Positions 13,837 through 23,600 of a stretch of DNA of 26,207 nt are shown here, in pieces (position 1 is the stretch's first letter; every line of letters begins with the position of its first letter). Location of the stretch: positions 1 through 26,207 of IMG/VR virus record IMGVR_UViG_3300048922_000036. One strand, given 5' to 3'. The notes under the pieces were generated by a model that ran no database searches, was not told the DNA's origin, and saw nothing but the letters and a program-made list of their open reading frames with translations. Both the position numbers and the translations under genes were made by a program. The DNA is from a virus.

Positions 13837-16800
13837 GTGTCGACGAGCCTGAGAGAGTTGATCGTGTCCGTTACGGCGGACACGACCAAATACCAGCGCG
13901 AGATGGATCGTGCCGGACGTATGGGGGCACAGTACTTCCGCTCCGTGCGACAGGAGGGCGCTCAGGCCTCACAGTCGTGGAATGCCCAGAGGGCGGCGGC
14001 CCGCACCCACGCAAATGCGGTGGAGGCCAGTTCCCAAGCTATCGGCCGGTATGCGGCGGTGGCGGCTGCGGCGTTCAGTGTCGGCAACCTCATCTCCATG
14101 GCCGACGACTGGGGGCAGATCTCTGCCCGGATCAGGCTTGCGACTCAGAGCCAAGATGAGTTCGCCCTGGCGCAGACGCGCCTTCTGGAGATTGCGAACC
14201 GGACGTACCGCGACTTCAACGAAGCAGCCGATCAGTTCGCAGGCACCGCGCAGTCCATGCGCGAGATGGGCTTCGCTGCCTCGGACACACTGGACTCGGC
14301 GGAGGCGCTCGGCCTGGCTCTGGTGGCCGGGGGCAGCAACGCACAGCGCGGCGCATCAGCAAACGACGCCTGGGCCAAATCGATGGTGCAGGGTGCTATC
14401 GCTACGGACCAGTTCCAGACCTTGCTTCTGCAGACGCCACGCGTCGTTCAGGCCTTGGGCGAGGGCCTTGGTAAAACCACCCAGCAGCTGCAGCAGATGG
14501 CTAAAGACGGGCAGCTCACGGCGCAGGTCGTCGTGCCGGCGCTAACCTCCCAGATGGGGAAGCTGCGTGCCGAAGTGGAAGCAATGCCCACGACGGTACA
14601 GGATGCTGGCATCCGGTTCCGCAACGAGCTGCGCGCTTGGGTGGGAAGCCAGAACGATACGTACGGCGCCACGCAGGTTCTGGTGGGCGGGCTGGAGCTG
14701 GTAACCGAGAATCTCGAAGCGCTCATCACCGTCGGCGGCGCTGCCGGTCTCGGTGCTTTGGCTGGCCGCATGGTTCAAATTGGCGCTGCAACGGCGCAAG
14801 CAGCCATTGGAATGGTTCAGGGCAGAGTTGCGGCTATTGCGGAAGCCGTGGCGATAAGGGACGCCACAGCGGCGGGCCTGGCCAAAGCGCAGGCCGACCT
14901 GAGAAGGGCGCAGGCTGCCACGACTGCGGTGCGAGGGACCAGTGAGAGCGCGCGCCAATCCCGGAATCTGGCCAACGCTCTTCTCACCGAGCGGCAGGCT
15001 GCTATTGCCGCGGCCCAGGCTCAGACCAACTACGCCCGCGCGACAAACCTGGCCGCAACGGCTGGACGAGGTGCACTGGCAATGCTGGGGGGACCGGCGG
15101 GCTTGGCTCTGACCCTAGGCACGGTCGCCGCAGGCTGGCTCTTGTTCCGCAGCGGCACCGACGAAGGCAGTCAAGCGTTGATCGATTTCAGCAGCGCTGC
15201 CGACACCGCGATCGACAAGTTCCGCGAGCTAAACGCGCAGCAGCAGGCGGGCCAGCTGCTACGTCTCGATGAGCAGATCACTGAAAGCACCCGAGCGGTG
15301 GACGAGGCGCTTGGGCGGCTGACTGCTGCGGCAGGCGGCTTCGGCAGTGGCGATTTTCTGGGCTCGTACCTTGAACAGATCCGTTCGCTACAGGCTGACT
15401 TCGCGGCTGGCCGGATCGAGGCAGATGCTTTCTCAGGGCGTGTAGCAGCTTTGAATCAGCGCCTATTGGAAGGATCCCCGGCCGCCCAAACGGTTGGTCG
15501 AGATTTCACCCGTTATACGGAGACGTTGGCCACCGCCGCACGTGAGGCGGACCGTAAACGCGGAATCCTGGAAACACTGACACAGGCGAACCGTGAAACT
15601 GGTTCTGTGGCTGCGGGTGCGGCAGGCCAATTTGACCGACAAGCCGGCTCAATACGCGGGGTCGGCATTGCGGCGGCCGACGTTGACCAGCAGCTGCGGA
15701 GCCTAAACACCAGCCTTGATGCGCAAATCGTCAACCTGGTGCGAGTCCGCGACGGTGCCGCCGCCGCGATGAAGGTGGAGATCGGCCAGCAGATCAATGC
15801 AGCCGGTGGCGTAGGCGCCCTTACTGCTGAGCAGCGCGCCGAGTTCAACCGACAGATTGAGATGCGCTCGCGGCTCATCCAGCAAACTGAGGCGGCGCAG
15901 GAGGCCTCCAAGCGTAGTGCCGCCTCCAGCCGTTCCGGGGCAAAGGGCGGAGAGCAGTGGGCGGAGTACAGCGCTCAGCTGCAGCGATCCATTGCTCAAC
16001 AGGACGAGCTTTCTGCGGCCTATGGTCGCGGTGAATCGGCCGTCGCGGCTGCCAATCGCCAGCATGAGATCGAGGTCCAGGTCCTTCGCCTTGGCGAGGC
16101 GCATCGGGCGGAGATTACCCGGCTGATCGATGCGGAGAATGAAGCAAGGTCGCGCGCCTATGGCGCCGAGCAGATCGCCAATCTGGAGCGGCAGATCGCC
16201 ACGTACGGCCTTGTCGGCAACGCAGCGAAGATGGCTTACGAGACGGCGGCCGGATCGCTGTCCATGCTGAGTCAGGAGCAGAAGTCCGCGCTGCAGGATG
16301 GCGCGCGCTGGCTGGACTGGCTTGATGAGATGGCCGACATCGAGAAGGTGTGGGACCAGCAGGCTGCCGGAGCGGCCAAGTTCGCTAGCGAGGCCGAGAG
16401 CAAGTTTGGTGGGCTCTCAGTACAAGCCGACCAGGCCGCCCGCAACATGCAGAGCAGCTTCGCCGACTTCCTGTTCGACCCATTCGAAGACGGCTTGGGC
16501 GGGATGGTCGAGGGGTTCAGTAAAGCGATCCAGCGCATGCTGGCTGAGGCAGCAGCCGCCGAGATTTTCCAGATTGTGGGCAACTGGGCGTCTGGTTACA
16601 GCGGTGCTGGTTCTGGGTGGGTGAACGCTGTGGGCGGGGCTATCTCGCAGGGCGCCGGCAAGGCCGCCGGCGGACCGGTGAGCGCGCGATCCATGCAGCC
16701 GGTCGCTGAGTACGGCCCGGAGCTGCTCCAAGTCGGTGGTCAGACGATGTTGATGATGGGCGCGCAGCCCGGCCTCGTCTCGCCCTTGATGAACGGCCGA

Positions 16801-16992
16801 TCTGGTGGAGGCGCTTCCTCCAACGCCGCACCAATCCAAGTGATCACCAACGTGACCGTCACCGATGGAGGCACCCAGACGACCAGCAGCGGCACCAACG
16901 ACCAGCTGGGCCAGAAGCTGGGGACGCTGGTCAGCAACCTGGTCAAGTCCGAGCTGATCCAGCAGAAGCGCCCCGGCGGCATTCTCGCCTGA
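13837..16992 (+). CDS. H: tail tape measure protein
   Basis: A 1051-residue tape measure protein that sets tail length and passes into the host envelope at ejection. The N-terminal about 250 residues match the tape-measure N-terminal domain: WGQISARIRLATQSQDEF, the NEAADQFAGTAQSMREMGFAAS region, and QTLLLQTPRVVQALGEGLGKTTQQL. A hydrophobic segment near residues 410-435 (ALAMLGGPAGLALTLGTVAA) may insert in the membrane. Long Ala/Gln/Arg-rich helices follow, and a Gly-rich C-terminus with FADFLFDPFEDGLGGMVEGF, a common end module. The start is GTG 13837 with GGAG at 13827-13830. It follows directly after an intrinsic terminator. Confidence 0.95.
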   Translation: MSTSLRELIVSVTADTTKYQREMDRAGRMGAQYFRSVRQEGAQASQSWNAQRAAARTHANAVEASSQAIGRYAAVAAAAFSVGNLISMADDWGQISARIRLATQSQDEFALAQTRLLEIANRTYRDFNEAADQFAGTAQSMREMGFAASDTLDSAEALGLALVAGGSNAQRGASANDAWAKSMVQGAIATDQFQTLLLQTPRVVQALGEGLGKTTQQLQQMAKDGQLTAQVVVPALTSQMGKLRAEVEAMPTTVQDAGIRFRNELRAWVGSQNDTYGATQVLVGGLELVTENLEALITVGGAAGLGALAGRMVQIGAATAQAAIGMVQGRVAAIAEAVAIRDATAAGLAKAQADLRRAQAATTAVRGTSESARQSRNLANALLTERQAAIAAAQAQTNYARATNLAATAGRGALAMLGGPAGLALTLGTVAAGWLLFRSGTDEGSQALIDFSSAADTAIDKFRELNAQQQAGQLLRLDEQITESTRAVDEALGRLTAAAGGFGSGDFLGSYLEQIRSLQADFAAGRIEADAFSGRVAALNQRLLEGSPAAQTVGRDFTRYTETLATAAREADRKRGILETLTQANRETGSVAAGAAGQFDRQAGSIRGVGIAAADVDQQLRSLNTSLDAQIVNLVRVRDGAAAAMKVEIGQQINAAGGVGALTAEQRAEFNRQIEMRSRLIQQTEAAQEASKRSAASSRSGAKGGEQWAEYSAQLQRSIAQQDELSAAYGRGESAVAAANRQHEIEVQVLRLGEAHRAEITRLIDAENEARSRAYGAEQIANLERQIATYGLVGNAAKMAYETAAGSLSMLSQEQKSALQDGARWLDWLDEMADIEKVWDQQAAGAAKFASEAESKFGGLSVQADQAARNMQSSFADFLFDPFEDGLGGMVEGFSKAIQRMLAEAAAAEIFQIVGNWASGYSGAGSGWVNAVGGAISQGAGKAAGGPVSARSMQPVAEYGPELLQVGGQTMLMMGAQPGLVSPLMNGRSGGGASSNAAPIQVITNVTVTDGGTQTTSSGTNDQLGQKLGTLVSNLVKSELIQQKRPGGILA

Positions 16993-17005
16993 CCAAGGAA
17001 CAGCA

Positions 17006-17341
17006 ATGGCTGATGAATTCACCTGGTGCGTGCGCACCGACAGCACCGGTTCTGGCTCGTTTGACGTCAAGGAGGCGCGGTTCGGTGATGGCTACCGGCA
17101 GACGTCCGCCGATGGCCTCAACAATGAGACACAGCAGTGGCCGATCTCGATTGTCGGCCGCGAGGCGAAGGTCCTCCCTGCGCTTGCCTTCCTCCGAGCA
17201 CGGCGTGGCGCGGTGTCTTTCCTGTGGACGCCGCCCCTTGGAGTTCAAGGGCTCTACCTGTGCAAGACCTACAACATCAACGGGCATGGCAATGGCGTAT
17301 TCACGCTGAGTGCCACGTTCGAACAGACGTTCCAGCCGTAA
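17006..17341 (+). CDS. M: minor tail protein M
   Basis: A 111-residue protein of the lambda gpM family. The signature order is present: FTWCVRTDSTG, V-K-E-A-R-F-G-D-G-Y-R-Q, then FLRARRGAVSFLWTPPLG and FEQTF at the end. In lambda it joins the tail tip complex around the distal end of the tape measure. AAGGAA precedes ATG 17006. Unlike lambda, the next gene is not L; a two-gene fibre cassette intervenes. Confidence 0.93.
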   Translation: MADEFTWCVRTDSTGSGSFDVKEARFGDGYRQTSADGLNNETQQWPISIVGREAKVLPALAFLRARRGAVSFLWTPPLGVQGLYLCKTYNINGHGNGVFTLSATFEQTFQP

Positions 17342-17350
17342 GGAATTCCA

Positions 17351-18142
17351 ATGGCACAACAAGTAATTGATACGACGACCCAGAATCCTGGGTGGGTCGG
17401 AGACAATGCTAAGACGGCGTTTACCAAGACGAACGAGAACTTCTCTGACCTGTACCTCGGTGCAGGGCTTTCGCCTGGTCATATCCAAGGTCTGGGATTG
17501 ATCTACGTGTCACCGAACACGATCCGGATCGACACCGGCGCTGCAATGATCCCGTCTGCAGGTCAGGTCCAGAGAGTTTCGGCACCGATCGATAAAGCAG
17601 TGTCGATCGGCGCAAACGCTTGGGGTCACGTCTATCTACTCACGACCGCTGGACAGGCCGCTGTCGAAATCTCAACTGTCGCTCCAGTGGTATATAGCGG
17701 AACGGCAAGAACCAAGAACGGAGCCGCGACGCATCGATACCTCGGCAGCTTTAAGACAGACGCATCCGGGGCTATGCATCGGTTTGCGATGGCGGGTGAC
17801 ATGGTTGCCTACGCCAATCCCAATGCGAATGCCGGTGGCATGTTCCGCGTTCTATCCAACAAGACCACAGCCGCAGAGCAGTCGGTTTCGCTTAGCGGAA
17901 TTCTCCCTGCCGCCGCCACAGCCGTCGTGGTTCGTCAGGTGTTTACGAGAAGTGCTCAGGACAATGCCAGCAATATTGGTTTCGTCGCTGGAAACTACTG
18001 GAACAACATCGGTGGTCTCGGGGTCGGATTCATCGAGATGCCCATCATCACGCTAAACATCTTCGTCAGATTGAACCAAGACATCACCGATGGTAACGGT
18101 GGTCTGTTCATTGATGTCCAAGGATATAGGCTAGGGAGGTAG
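17351..18142 (+). CDS. tail fibre / receptor-binding-like protein
   Basis: A 263-residue protein. The N-terminus has the phage-fibre attachment phrase GDNAKTAFTKTNENFSDLY (residues about 18-36; T-A-F-x-K-x-N-x-N-F-x-x-L-Y), common to many tail fibres and spikes that bind a virion platform. The rest is Gly/Ala/Ser/Asn-rich beta-type sequence with no enzymatic motif, ending in FIDVQGYRLGR. It has its own ribosome site (AAGGAA). The GC content is lower than neighbours, suggesting separate acquisition. It is followed by a tail-fibre assembly-type gene. It probably gives an additional adhesin besides J. Confidence 0.75.
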   Translation: MAQQVIDTTTQNPGWVGDNAKTAFTKTNENFSDLYLGAGLSPGHIQGLGLIYVSPNTIRIDTGAAMIPSAGQVQRVSAPIDKAVSIGANAWGHVYLLTTAGQAAVEISTVAPVVYSGTARTKNGAATHRYLGSFKTDASGAMHRFAMAGDMVAYANPNANAGGMFRVLSNKTTAAEQSVSLSGILPAAATAVVVRQVFTRSAQDNASNIGFVAGNYWNNIGGLGVGFIEMPIITLNIFVRLNQDITDGNGGLFIDVQGYRLGR

Positions 18143-18147
18143 TACCC

Positions 18148-18441
18148 ATGTGGGCAATCACAAGCACCAGCTATCGCGCAATTGGTGACGGCGACACGCT
18201 CGGGCCTGACGAAACGGTGGCCGCTGAGGTTCCCGCCTCCCTACTCGCTGGTATTGCGGCCGCGGAAGGCCGTTCCCTCCGTGAACAGCGTCTTCGGGCC
18301 TCAGACTGGACGCAGATGGCAGACGCGCAGCTCAGCCCGCAGGTACGAGAGCTGTGGATCACCTATCGCCAGCAGCTTCGGGATCTCCCTGAAGTCGATG
18401 GCTTCCCTGACTGTGAGTGGCCAACAGAGCCAGTAACATGA
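18148..18441 (+). CDS. tail fibre assembly chaperone-like protein
   Basis: A 97-residue protein ending in the pattern found in fibre-assembly chaperones and the Phage_TAC/gp37-type C-terminal domain: LREQRLRASDWTQMADAQLS, then RELWITYRQQLRDLPEVDGF and a terminal W-P. A good site GGGAGG lies upstream of ATG 18148. It follows a tail fibre gene with a five-base gap, exactly the usual fibre-chaperone pairing. Its stop overlaps the ATG of L. It probably helps the adjacent fibre trimerise or attach. Confidence 0.85.
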   Translation: MWAITSTSYRAIGDGDTLGPDETVAAEVPASLLAGIAAAEGRSLREQRLRASDWTQMADAQLSPQVRELWITYRQQLRDLPEVDGFPDCEWPTEPVT

Positions 18442-19133
18442 TCACTGCAGATGCCCAGCAGCTCGAGCCAGGTGGCCGGGTCACCGTCTACGAGCTGGAC
18501 GCCAGCAGTTTCGGGGCTGATCAGCTGTTCTTCCACCAGCACCTGCAGACCGGGGTGATCTGGTGGCAGGGCCAGGAATACGGTGCCTGGCCGATCGAGG
18601 CAACTGGCTTTGCCAGGACCAGTGACCAGCCGCCGAACCCGCGCCTGCGCGTGAGCAACATCGACGGGCGCATCGGCGCGCTGTGCCTGATGTTCGACGA
18701 CATGGTCGGCGCGCGCATCATCCGCCGGCAGACGCTGGTGAAGTACCTGGACGCGGCGAACTTCCCTGATGGTAATCCGACAGCCGACCCCAACGAACAC
18801 TTCCTGGACGAAATCTGGTTCATTGAGCGCAAGGTCTCGGAGGACTTCGAAACGGTCGAGTTCGAGCTGGCCACCGCGATCGATCTCAACGGGGAGCAGC
18901 TGCCCGGCCGGCAGATCATCGCCGGCACCTGCGGCTGGCTGATCCGCGGCGGCTACCGGGGGCCGTACTGCACCTACAACGGCTCGGCGTACTTCGATAT
19001 CAACGACAATCCGGTCGCCGATCCGGCTCGCGACGTGTGCGCTGGCCTGGTCCGCAGCTGCAAGAAGCGCTTCGGCGAGAACAACCCGCTTCCCTACGGC
19101 GGATTCCCGGCCGCCGGGTTGCTGCGCACGTAG
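18438..19133 (+). CDS. L: minor tail protein L (Fe-S type)
   Basis: A 231-residue homologue of lambda gpL (232 residues). Clear matches are WWQGQEYGAWPIEATGF, PRLRVSNIDG, LDAANFPDGNPTADPNEHF and LPGRQIIAGTCGW. The four C-terminal cysteines that bind the iron-sulfur cluster in lambda gpL are all kept: C165, C178, C201 and C208. The start ATG 18438 overlaps the previous stop; an in-frame upstream start at 18417 would extend into the chaperone gene and is less likely. It is part of the tail tip with M, I and J. Confidence 0.93.
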   Translation: MITADAQQLEPGGRVTVYELDASSFGADQLFFHQHLQTGVIWWQGQEYGAWPIEATGFARTSDQPPNPRLRVSNIDGRIGALCLMFDDMVGARIIRRQTLVKYLDAANFPDGNPTADPNEHFLDEIWFIERKVSEDFETVEFELATAIDLNGEQLPGRQIIAGTCGWLIRGGYRGPYCTYNGSAYFDINDNPVADPARDVCAGLVRSCKKRFGENNPLPYGGFPAAGLLRT

Positions 19134-19144
19134 TAGACTTTCGA

Positions 19145-19284
19145 TGTCGATGGATAGTCCCGGCCTGGATCGGTGCAGCCGGGGGTCGTAGGGGGCGCGC
19201 CTACCTTCATGCCCATGGGTAAGGCCATGGGATTGGGCCAGCAAGGGTCGCGCCTTGCGGTGGTTCGAATCCACATCATCGACA
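19145..19284 (+). ncRNA. tRNA-like structured RNA between L and K (candidate)
   Basis: There is no gene in this 200-base gap, but it is highly structured. TGTCGATG (19145-19152) pairs perfectly with CATCGACA (19277-19284), closing the element like an acceptor stem. Inside are a CCCGGC/GCCGGG hairpin (19159-19183), a GTAGG/CCTAC stem with a seven-base loop (19188-19204), a GCAAGG/CCTTGC hairpin (19241-19258), and an exact tRNA T-arm: GTGG, loop TTCGAAT, CCAC at 19260-19274, giving GGTTCGAATCC. At about 140 bases it is too long for a normal tRNA, the supposed anticodon loop lacks U33, and no CCA follows. It could be an aberrant tRNA, a tRNA-like regulatory or processing element, or a remnant. 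A terminator follows at once. Confidence 0.4.
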
Positions 19285-19292
19285 CTTCTAAC

Positions 19293-19317
19293 AAGGCCCG
19301 CCAAGTGCGGGCCTTTT
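19293..19317 (+). terminator. intrinsic terminator after tRNA-like element
   Basis: Perfect nine-base stem AAGGCCCGC (19293-19301) with GCGGGCCTT (19307-19315), loop CAAGT, and T run 19314-19317. It would end a short RNA from the 19145-19284 element and also stop late transcription before K unless antiterminated. Confidence 0.85.
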
Positions 19318-19331
19318 CTATGGGTGAAACC

Positions 19332-20072
19332 ATGCAACAAAGCACCCTCGAAGCGATCCAGGCGCATGCCGTGGCCGAGTACCCGCGCGAGTGCTGCGGG
19401 CTGGTGGTGGCCACTGCCGCGGGCGAGCAGTACCTGCCATGCCGCAACACCGCCGAGACCCCCAGCGAGCACTTTCGGCTTCCGGCCGAGGACTTTGCCG
19501 ATGCCGAGGATCAAGGTGAGCTGTTGGCGGTTGTGCACAGCCACCCCAACGCCGCAGCCACGCCGTCGGACGCCGATCGCGTCATGTGCGAGGCGAGCGG
19601 GCTGCCCTGGCACATCGTCAGCGTTGGCCAGGTCACCGGCGAGCCGGCGGAATGCGCAGACCTTCAGACCATTGAGCCTTGCGGCTACGAAGCACCTCTG
19701 ATCGGCCGTGAGTTCGCCCATGGCGTGCTTGACTGCTACAGCCTGGTTCGGGACTTCTACGCGCGCGAGCTGGGCATCGCCCTGAGCCAGTACGACCGCG
19801 AGGACGACTGGTGGGAGAAAGGGCAGGAGCTCTACAGCATGGACCGCATGCAGGCCGAGGGCTTCCAGCCCATCGCCGGCGAGCTGCAGCGCGGCGACAT
19901 GATCCTGATGCAGATCCGCTCGCCGGTGCCAAACCACGCCGGCGTCTACCTGGGCGACGGCCAAATGCTGCACCACCTACATGGCCGGCTGTCTGAGCGT
20001 GTACCCTACGGCGGCATGTGGGCGGAGCGCACCTGCTACATCGTCCGCCACCGGGAGGCCCGCCATGACTGA
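19332..20072 (+). CDS. K: tail assembly protein K (JAMM + NlpC/P60)
   Basis: A 246-residue protein with two enzyme-type domains, as in lambda gpK. The N-terminal JAMM/Mov34 metalloprotease motif has E20 and H69-S-H71 then S79-x-x-D82 (HSHPNAAATPSDAD). The C-terminal NlpC/P60 domain has Cys135 (LDCYSLV) and His202 (NHAGVYLGDG). Lambda gpK is required for tail tip assembly. ATG 19332 is preferred to 19320 because GGTGA lies just upstream of it. The gene is separated from L by the structured element and terminator, whereas in lambda the two are adjacent. Its end overlaps I. Confidence 0.93.
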   Translation: MQQSTLEAIQAHAVAEYPRECCGLVVATAAGEQYLPCRNTAETPSEHFRLPAEDFADAEDQGELLAVVHSHPNAAATPSDADRVMCEASGLPWHIVSVGQVTGEPAECADLQTIEPCGYEAPLIGREFAHGVLDCYSLVRDFYARELGIALSQYDREDDWWEKGQELYSMDRMQAEGFQPIAGELQRGDMILMQIRSPVPNHAGVYLGDGQMLHHLHGRLSERVPYGGMWAERTCYIVRHREARHD

Positions 20073-20667
20073 GCGCGTCCGCACCGTTCGGCTCTATGGC
20101 GTTCTGGGCGCGCGCTTCGGCCGCGAGTTCAAGCTGGCCGTGAACAGTCCGCGCGAGGCCGCCCATGCCCTGAGCATGATGATCCCGGGCTTCCGTGAGT
20201 TCATGCGCGACGCCAAGTCCAAGGGCATGGAGTTCGCCGTGTTCCTTGGCAAGCAGAATCTGCGGCGCGACCAGATCGACGACCCGCCCGGCAGCGACGA
20301 TATCCGGATCGCCCCGGTGCTGGTCGGCTCGAAGCGTGGCGGCGTTTTGCAGACGATCATTGGCGTGGTGCTGATTGTCGTAGGCACATACACCAGCATC
20401 TTCTCCGGCGGCGCGACGAGCTCCTTGGTGGCTATGGGTTGGTCCATGGTCATCGGTGGAGTGGTGCAGATGCTCACGCCTCAGCCAAAAGGGTTGAGCG
20501 CCAAAGACAGCCCCGAGAACGCCCCCAGCTACAGCATGAATGGAACCGTCAACACTCAGGCCCAGGGGAACCCGGCGCCACTGGCCTACGGCGGGCATGA
20601 CACCAAGGGCATGTTCGTTGGATCAGCCGTGATCAGCGGCGGCATTCTCGCAGAGGACCAGCAATGA
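20065..20667 (+). CDS. I: tail assembly protein I
   Basis: A 200-residue lambda gpI-type protein. N-terminal ubiquitin-like part: VRTVRLYGVLGARFGREFKLAVNSPREAAHALSMMIPGFREF. The hydrophobic middle (residues about 93-132, TIIGVVLIVVGTYTSIF and SSLVAMGWSMVIGGVVQML) and the terminal GNPAPLAYGG are the standard features. ATG 20065 overlaps the K stop, and GGGAGG lies upstream. The longer upstream frame beginning at 19981 lies within K. The stop overlaps J (ATGA). Confidence 0.93.
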   Translation: MTERVRTVRLYGVLGARFGREFKLAVNSPREAAHALSMMIPGFREFMRDAKSKGMEFAVFLGKQNLRRDQIDDPPGSDDIRIAPVLVGSKRGGVLQTIIGVVLIVVGTYTSIFSGGATSSLVAMGWSMVIGGVVQMLTPQPKGLSAKDSPENAPSYSMNGTVNTQAQGNPAPLAYGGHDTKGMFVGSAVISGGILAEDQQ

Positions 20668-23600
20668 ACCCTCCCGTGGATCTGCGTGTCCCCGGCAAAG
20701 AACTGGCGTTGGCGACTGCGTGCCGTGACCTCGTCGGCGCCGGCGGAAAAGGCGGCAGCAATGCTCGAACCCCGGTGGAGACGCCGGACAGCTTGCGCTC
20801 GATTGCGCGTGCGCGCCTCCTGGACTTTATTGCCGAGGGCGAGCTGCGCGGCCTGGTAGCTGGCAACCAGTCTATCTACCTGGATCAGGTCCCGATCCAG
20901 AACGGCGACGGCACGATGAACTTCCAAGGGGTACGGGTCGAAACCCGGTCTGGCACTCAAGATCAGGAGCACATCGCTGGCTTCCCTTCTGTCGAGAACG
21001 AGATCGCAGTGAACGTCGAGCTGCGCAGCGACAGCCCGGTTGTGCGCACCGCCACGGGCGCTGACCTCTCGGCCGTGCGCGTCCGCCTTGCTGTTCCCGC
21101 CCTGCAGAAGATCGACACCAGTAATGGCGACACCAACGGCTACAGCATCGGTTACGCCATCGATCTGGCGACAAACGGTGGTCCTTACTCCACGGTGCTC
21201 TCCAGCGCCTTCACGGGCAAGACCACGACCCAGTATGAGCGCAGCCACCGCATCGATCTTCCGGCAGGTAGCCAGTGGCAGATCCGGATCCGGCGACTGA
21301 CTCCGAACGCGAATAGTGGGACCGTCTCGGACACGGTGAACGTGCTCTCCATGACCGAGGTCATCGACGCGAAGCTTCGCTATCCGAACTGCGCACTCGC
21401 CGCGGTGGAGGTAGACGCCAGCCAGTTCCAGAACATCCCCACTCGTTCATATCGCGTCTGGGGGCGGATCATCCGCATTCCGAGCAACTACAACCCTCTG
21501 ACTCGCGATTACAGCGGGGTTTGGGATGGGACGTTCAAGACCGGATGGACGAGCAACCCGGCTTGGGCGTTCTTCGACATTGTCACCAACGACCGGTTTG
21601 GGCTTGGCCACCGCATCCCGTTGGACTGGGTCGATAAGTGGCGCCTGTACCAGATCGCCCAGTACTGCGATCAGCTTGTCAGTGATGGCCAGGGCAACAT
21701 GGAGCCACGGTTCACGTGCAGCCTGTACATGCAGACCCGCGCTGACGCCTACCGCGTGCTGCAGGACATGGCGTCCATCTTCCGCGGCATCAGCTTCTAT
21801 GCGGCAGGCCAAGTGATGGCCTCTGCCGACATGCCGGCGGATCCCGTTTTCACATACACCCAGGCAAACGTCATCGATGGCCGATTCACCTACGAAGGCA
21901 CCGGTCGGAAGGCCCGCCACACGGTGGCTCTGGTGTCCTGGACGGACCCCGATGACTTCGGTCGCCAGAAGGTGGAGCCAGTGCAGTACATGCCTGGCGT
22001 GCAGCGGTACGGGATCCAACAGACCGAGGTGACGGCCGTCGGATGCCATTCCCGATCGCAGGCCCAGCGCATTGGCAACCATATCCTCTACACCGAGAGC
22101 CTTGAAACTGAGACGGTCAGCTTCGCCGTTGGCCTGGATGTGCTGAACTGCATGCCCGGTGACGTGATCCAGGTTGCCGACCCGGCGCGCGCTGGCCGCC
22201 GCAATGGTGGGCGAGTGAAGAGCGCTACTGCGGACACGCTCCTTCTGGACAAGCTGCCTGAGGTGATAGCTCCGGGCGATACGCTGCGCGCCACCCTGCC
22301 AACGGGCAAAACGCAGGCTCGGACTGTGGAGTCGATTACCGGCAATGTAGTCAAAGTGACCGCGCCGTGGTCGGCCGTGCCCGTCGCGCAGTCCGTTTGG
22401 TCTCTGGAGAGCGCTGAGCTCGCCCTGCAGCAGTTTCGCGTGGTGGCTATCGCCGAGACCCCGATCACTGAAGATGAAGGCATCACCTTCCGCGTGACTG
22501 CGCTCAAGCACGTGCCTGGCAAGTATGCCGCAATCGATGACGGCACTCGGCTCGAGCTGCCGCCCGTCAGCATTATCCCGCCGAGCGTCCAGCCCCCGCC
22601 CACGAATGTGCGGTTGTCGTCGCATTCGGTCATCGACCAGGGCATCGCAAGTCACGTGCTGACGATCGAGTGGGATGCCGCTGACAAGGCCATTGCCTAC
22701 GACGTCGAGTGGCGGCGGGACGATCTTGACTGGGTGAGGGCAGGGCGCGTAGCCACTGCCAGCATCGAGGTGCGCGGTATCTACGCCGGCAACTACTTGG
22801 CCCGCGTGAGGGCGGTGAACGCCCTCAATGCCGTGTCGCAGCCGACGATGAGCGCCCTCACGGCGATCACTGGCAAGACCGAGCCGCCGCCGGCCCTGAC
22901 CTCCCTGACGACGTCCAGCGACGTGTTCTCGATTGGGCTGGCTTGGGCATTCCCGAACGGCGCCACCGACACACAGCGGACGGAGATCTGGTACGGACCC
23001 TCCCCTGATCGGGCAGCCGCCATCAAGCTGGGCGACTTCGCCTTTCCGCAGGCGCGCCACCAGATCAACGGCCTGGCAGCCGGTGCCCGGTTCTACTTCT
23101 GGGGCCGGCTGGTTGATCGGAGCGCGAACATCGGCCCGTGGTATCCGGCAACAACCGGGATCATGGGAGAGGCGAGCACCGATCAGAGCAAGTACGACGA
23201 GTATTTCTCTGGCCGGATCAGCGAGAGTGCACTGGGCCAGGACCTGCTCTCGAAGATCGACTCGATCGACCAGCTCGTTCCGCTGATCTGGGACGAGGAC
23301 GCGAGCTACACCAACGGCCAGACGGTGATCTACAACGGGCGGATCTACAGCTGGGAGGCCAGCGCCGCCGGCAACGAGACACCCCCGGGCACGAACTGGA
23401 AGGACGTGGGGCAGGCCATCGCTGATGCAGGGGCCATCGTGGGCCGGGTAGACCAGCTGGAGATGGACATCATCGACCTCGATGGTGAGGTGTCCGCCCA
23501 GGGCCAGAAGGTTGACGGTATGTTCGCGCAGCTCGACGCGCAGGGGGCTGGCGACACCGACTGGGGCGCAGGCTCCACGACGGTCTACGCAGGCACGGTG

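Noticed and set aside
19145-19284. Calling this element a tRNA or tmRNA
   Set aside because: Length, absence of a proper anticodon loop and of 3' CCA, and no tag-peptide frame; kept only as tRNA-like RNA.
19173-19331. In-frame N-terminal extension of K through the structured gap
   Set aside because: The translated extension has no similarity to K-type proteins, crosses a perfect terminator hairpin, and ATG 19332 has its own ribosome site.
18363-19976. Minus-strand open frame of 537 residues opposite L and K
   Set aside because: Lies opposite conserved L and K and has no motif; it runs across the structured noncoding gap only by chance.
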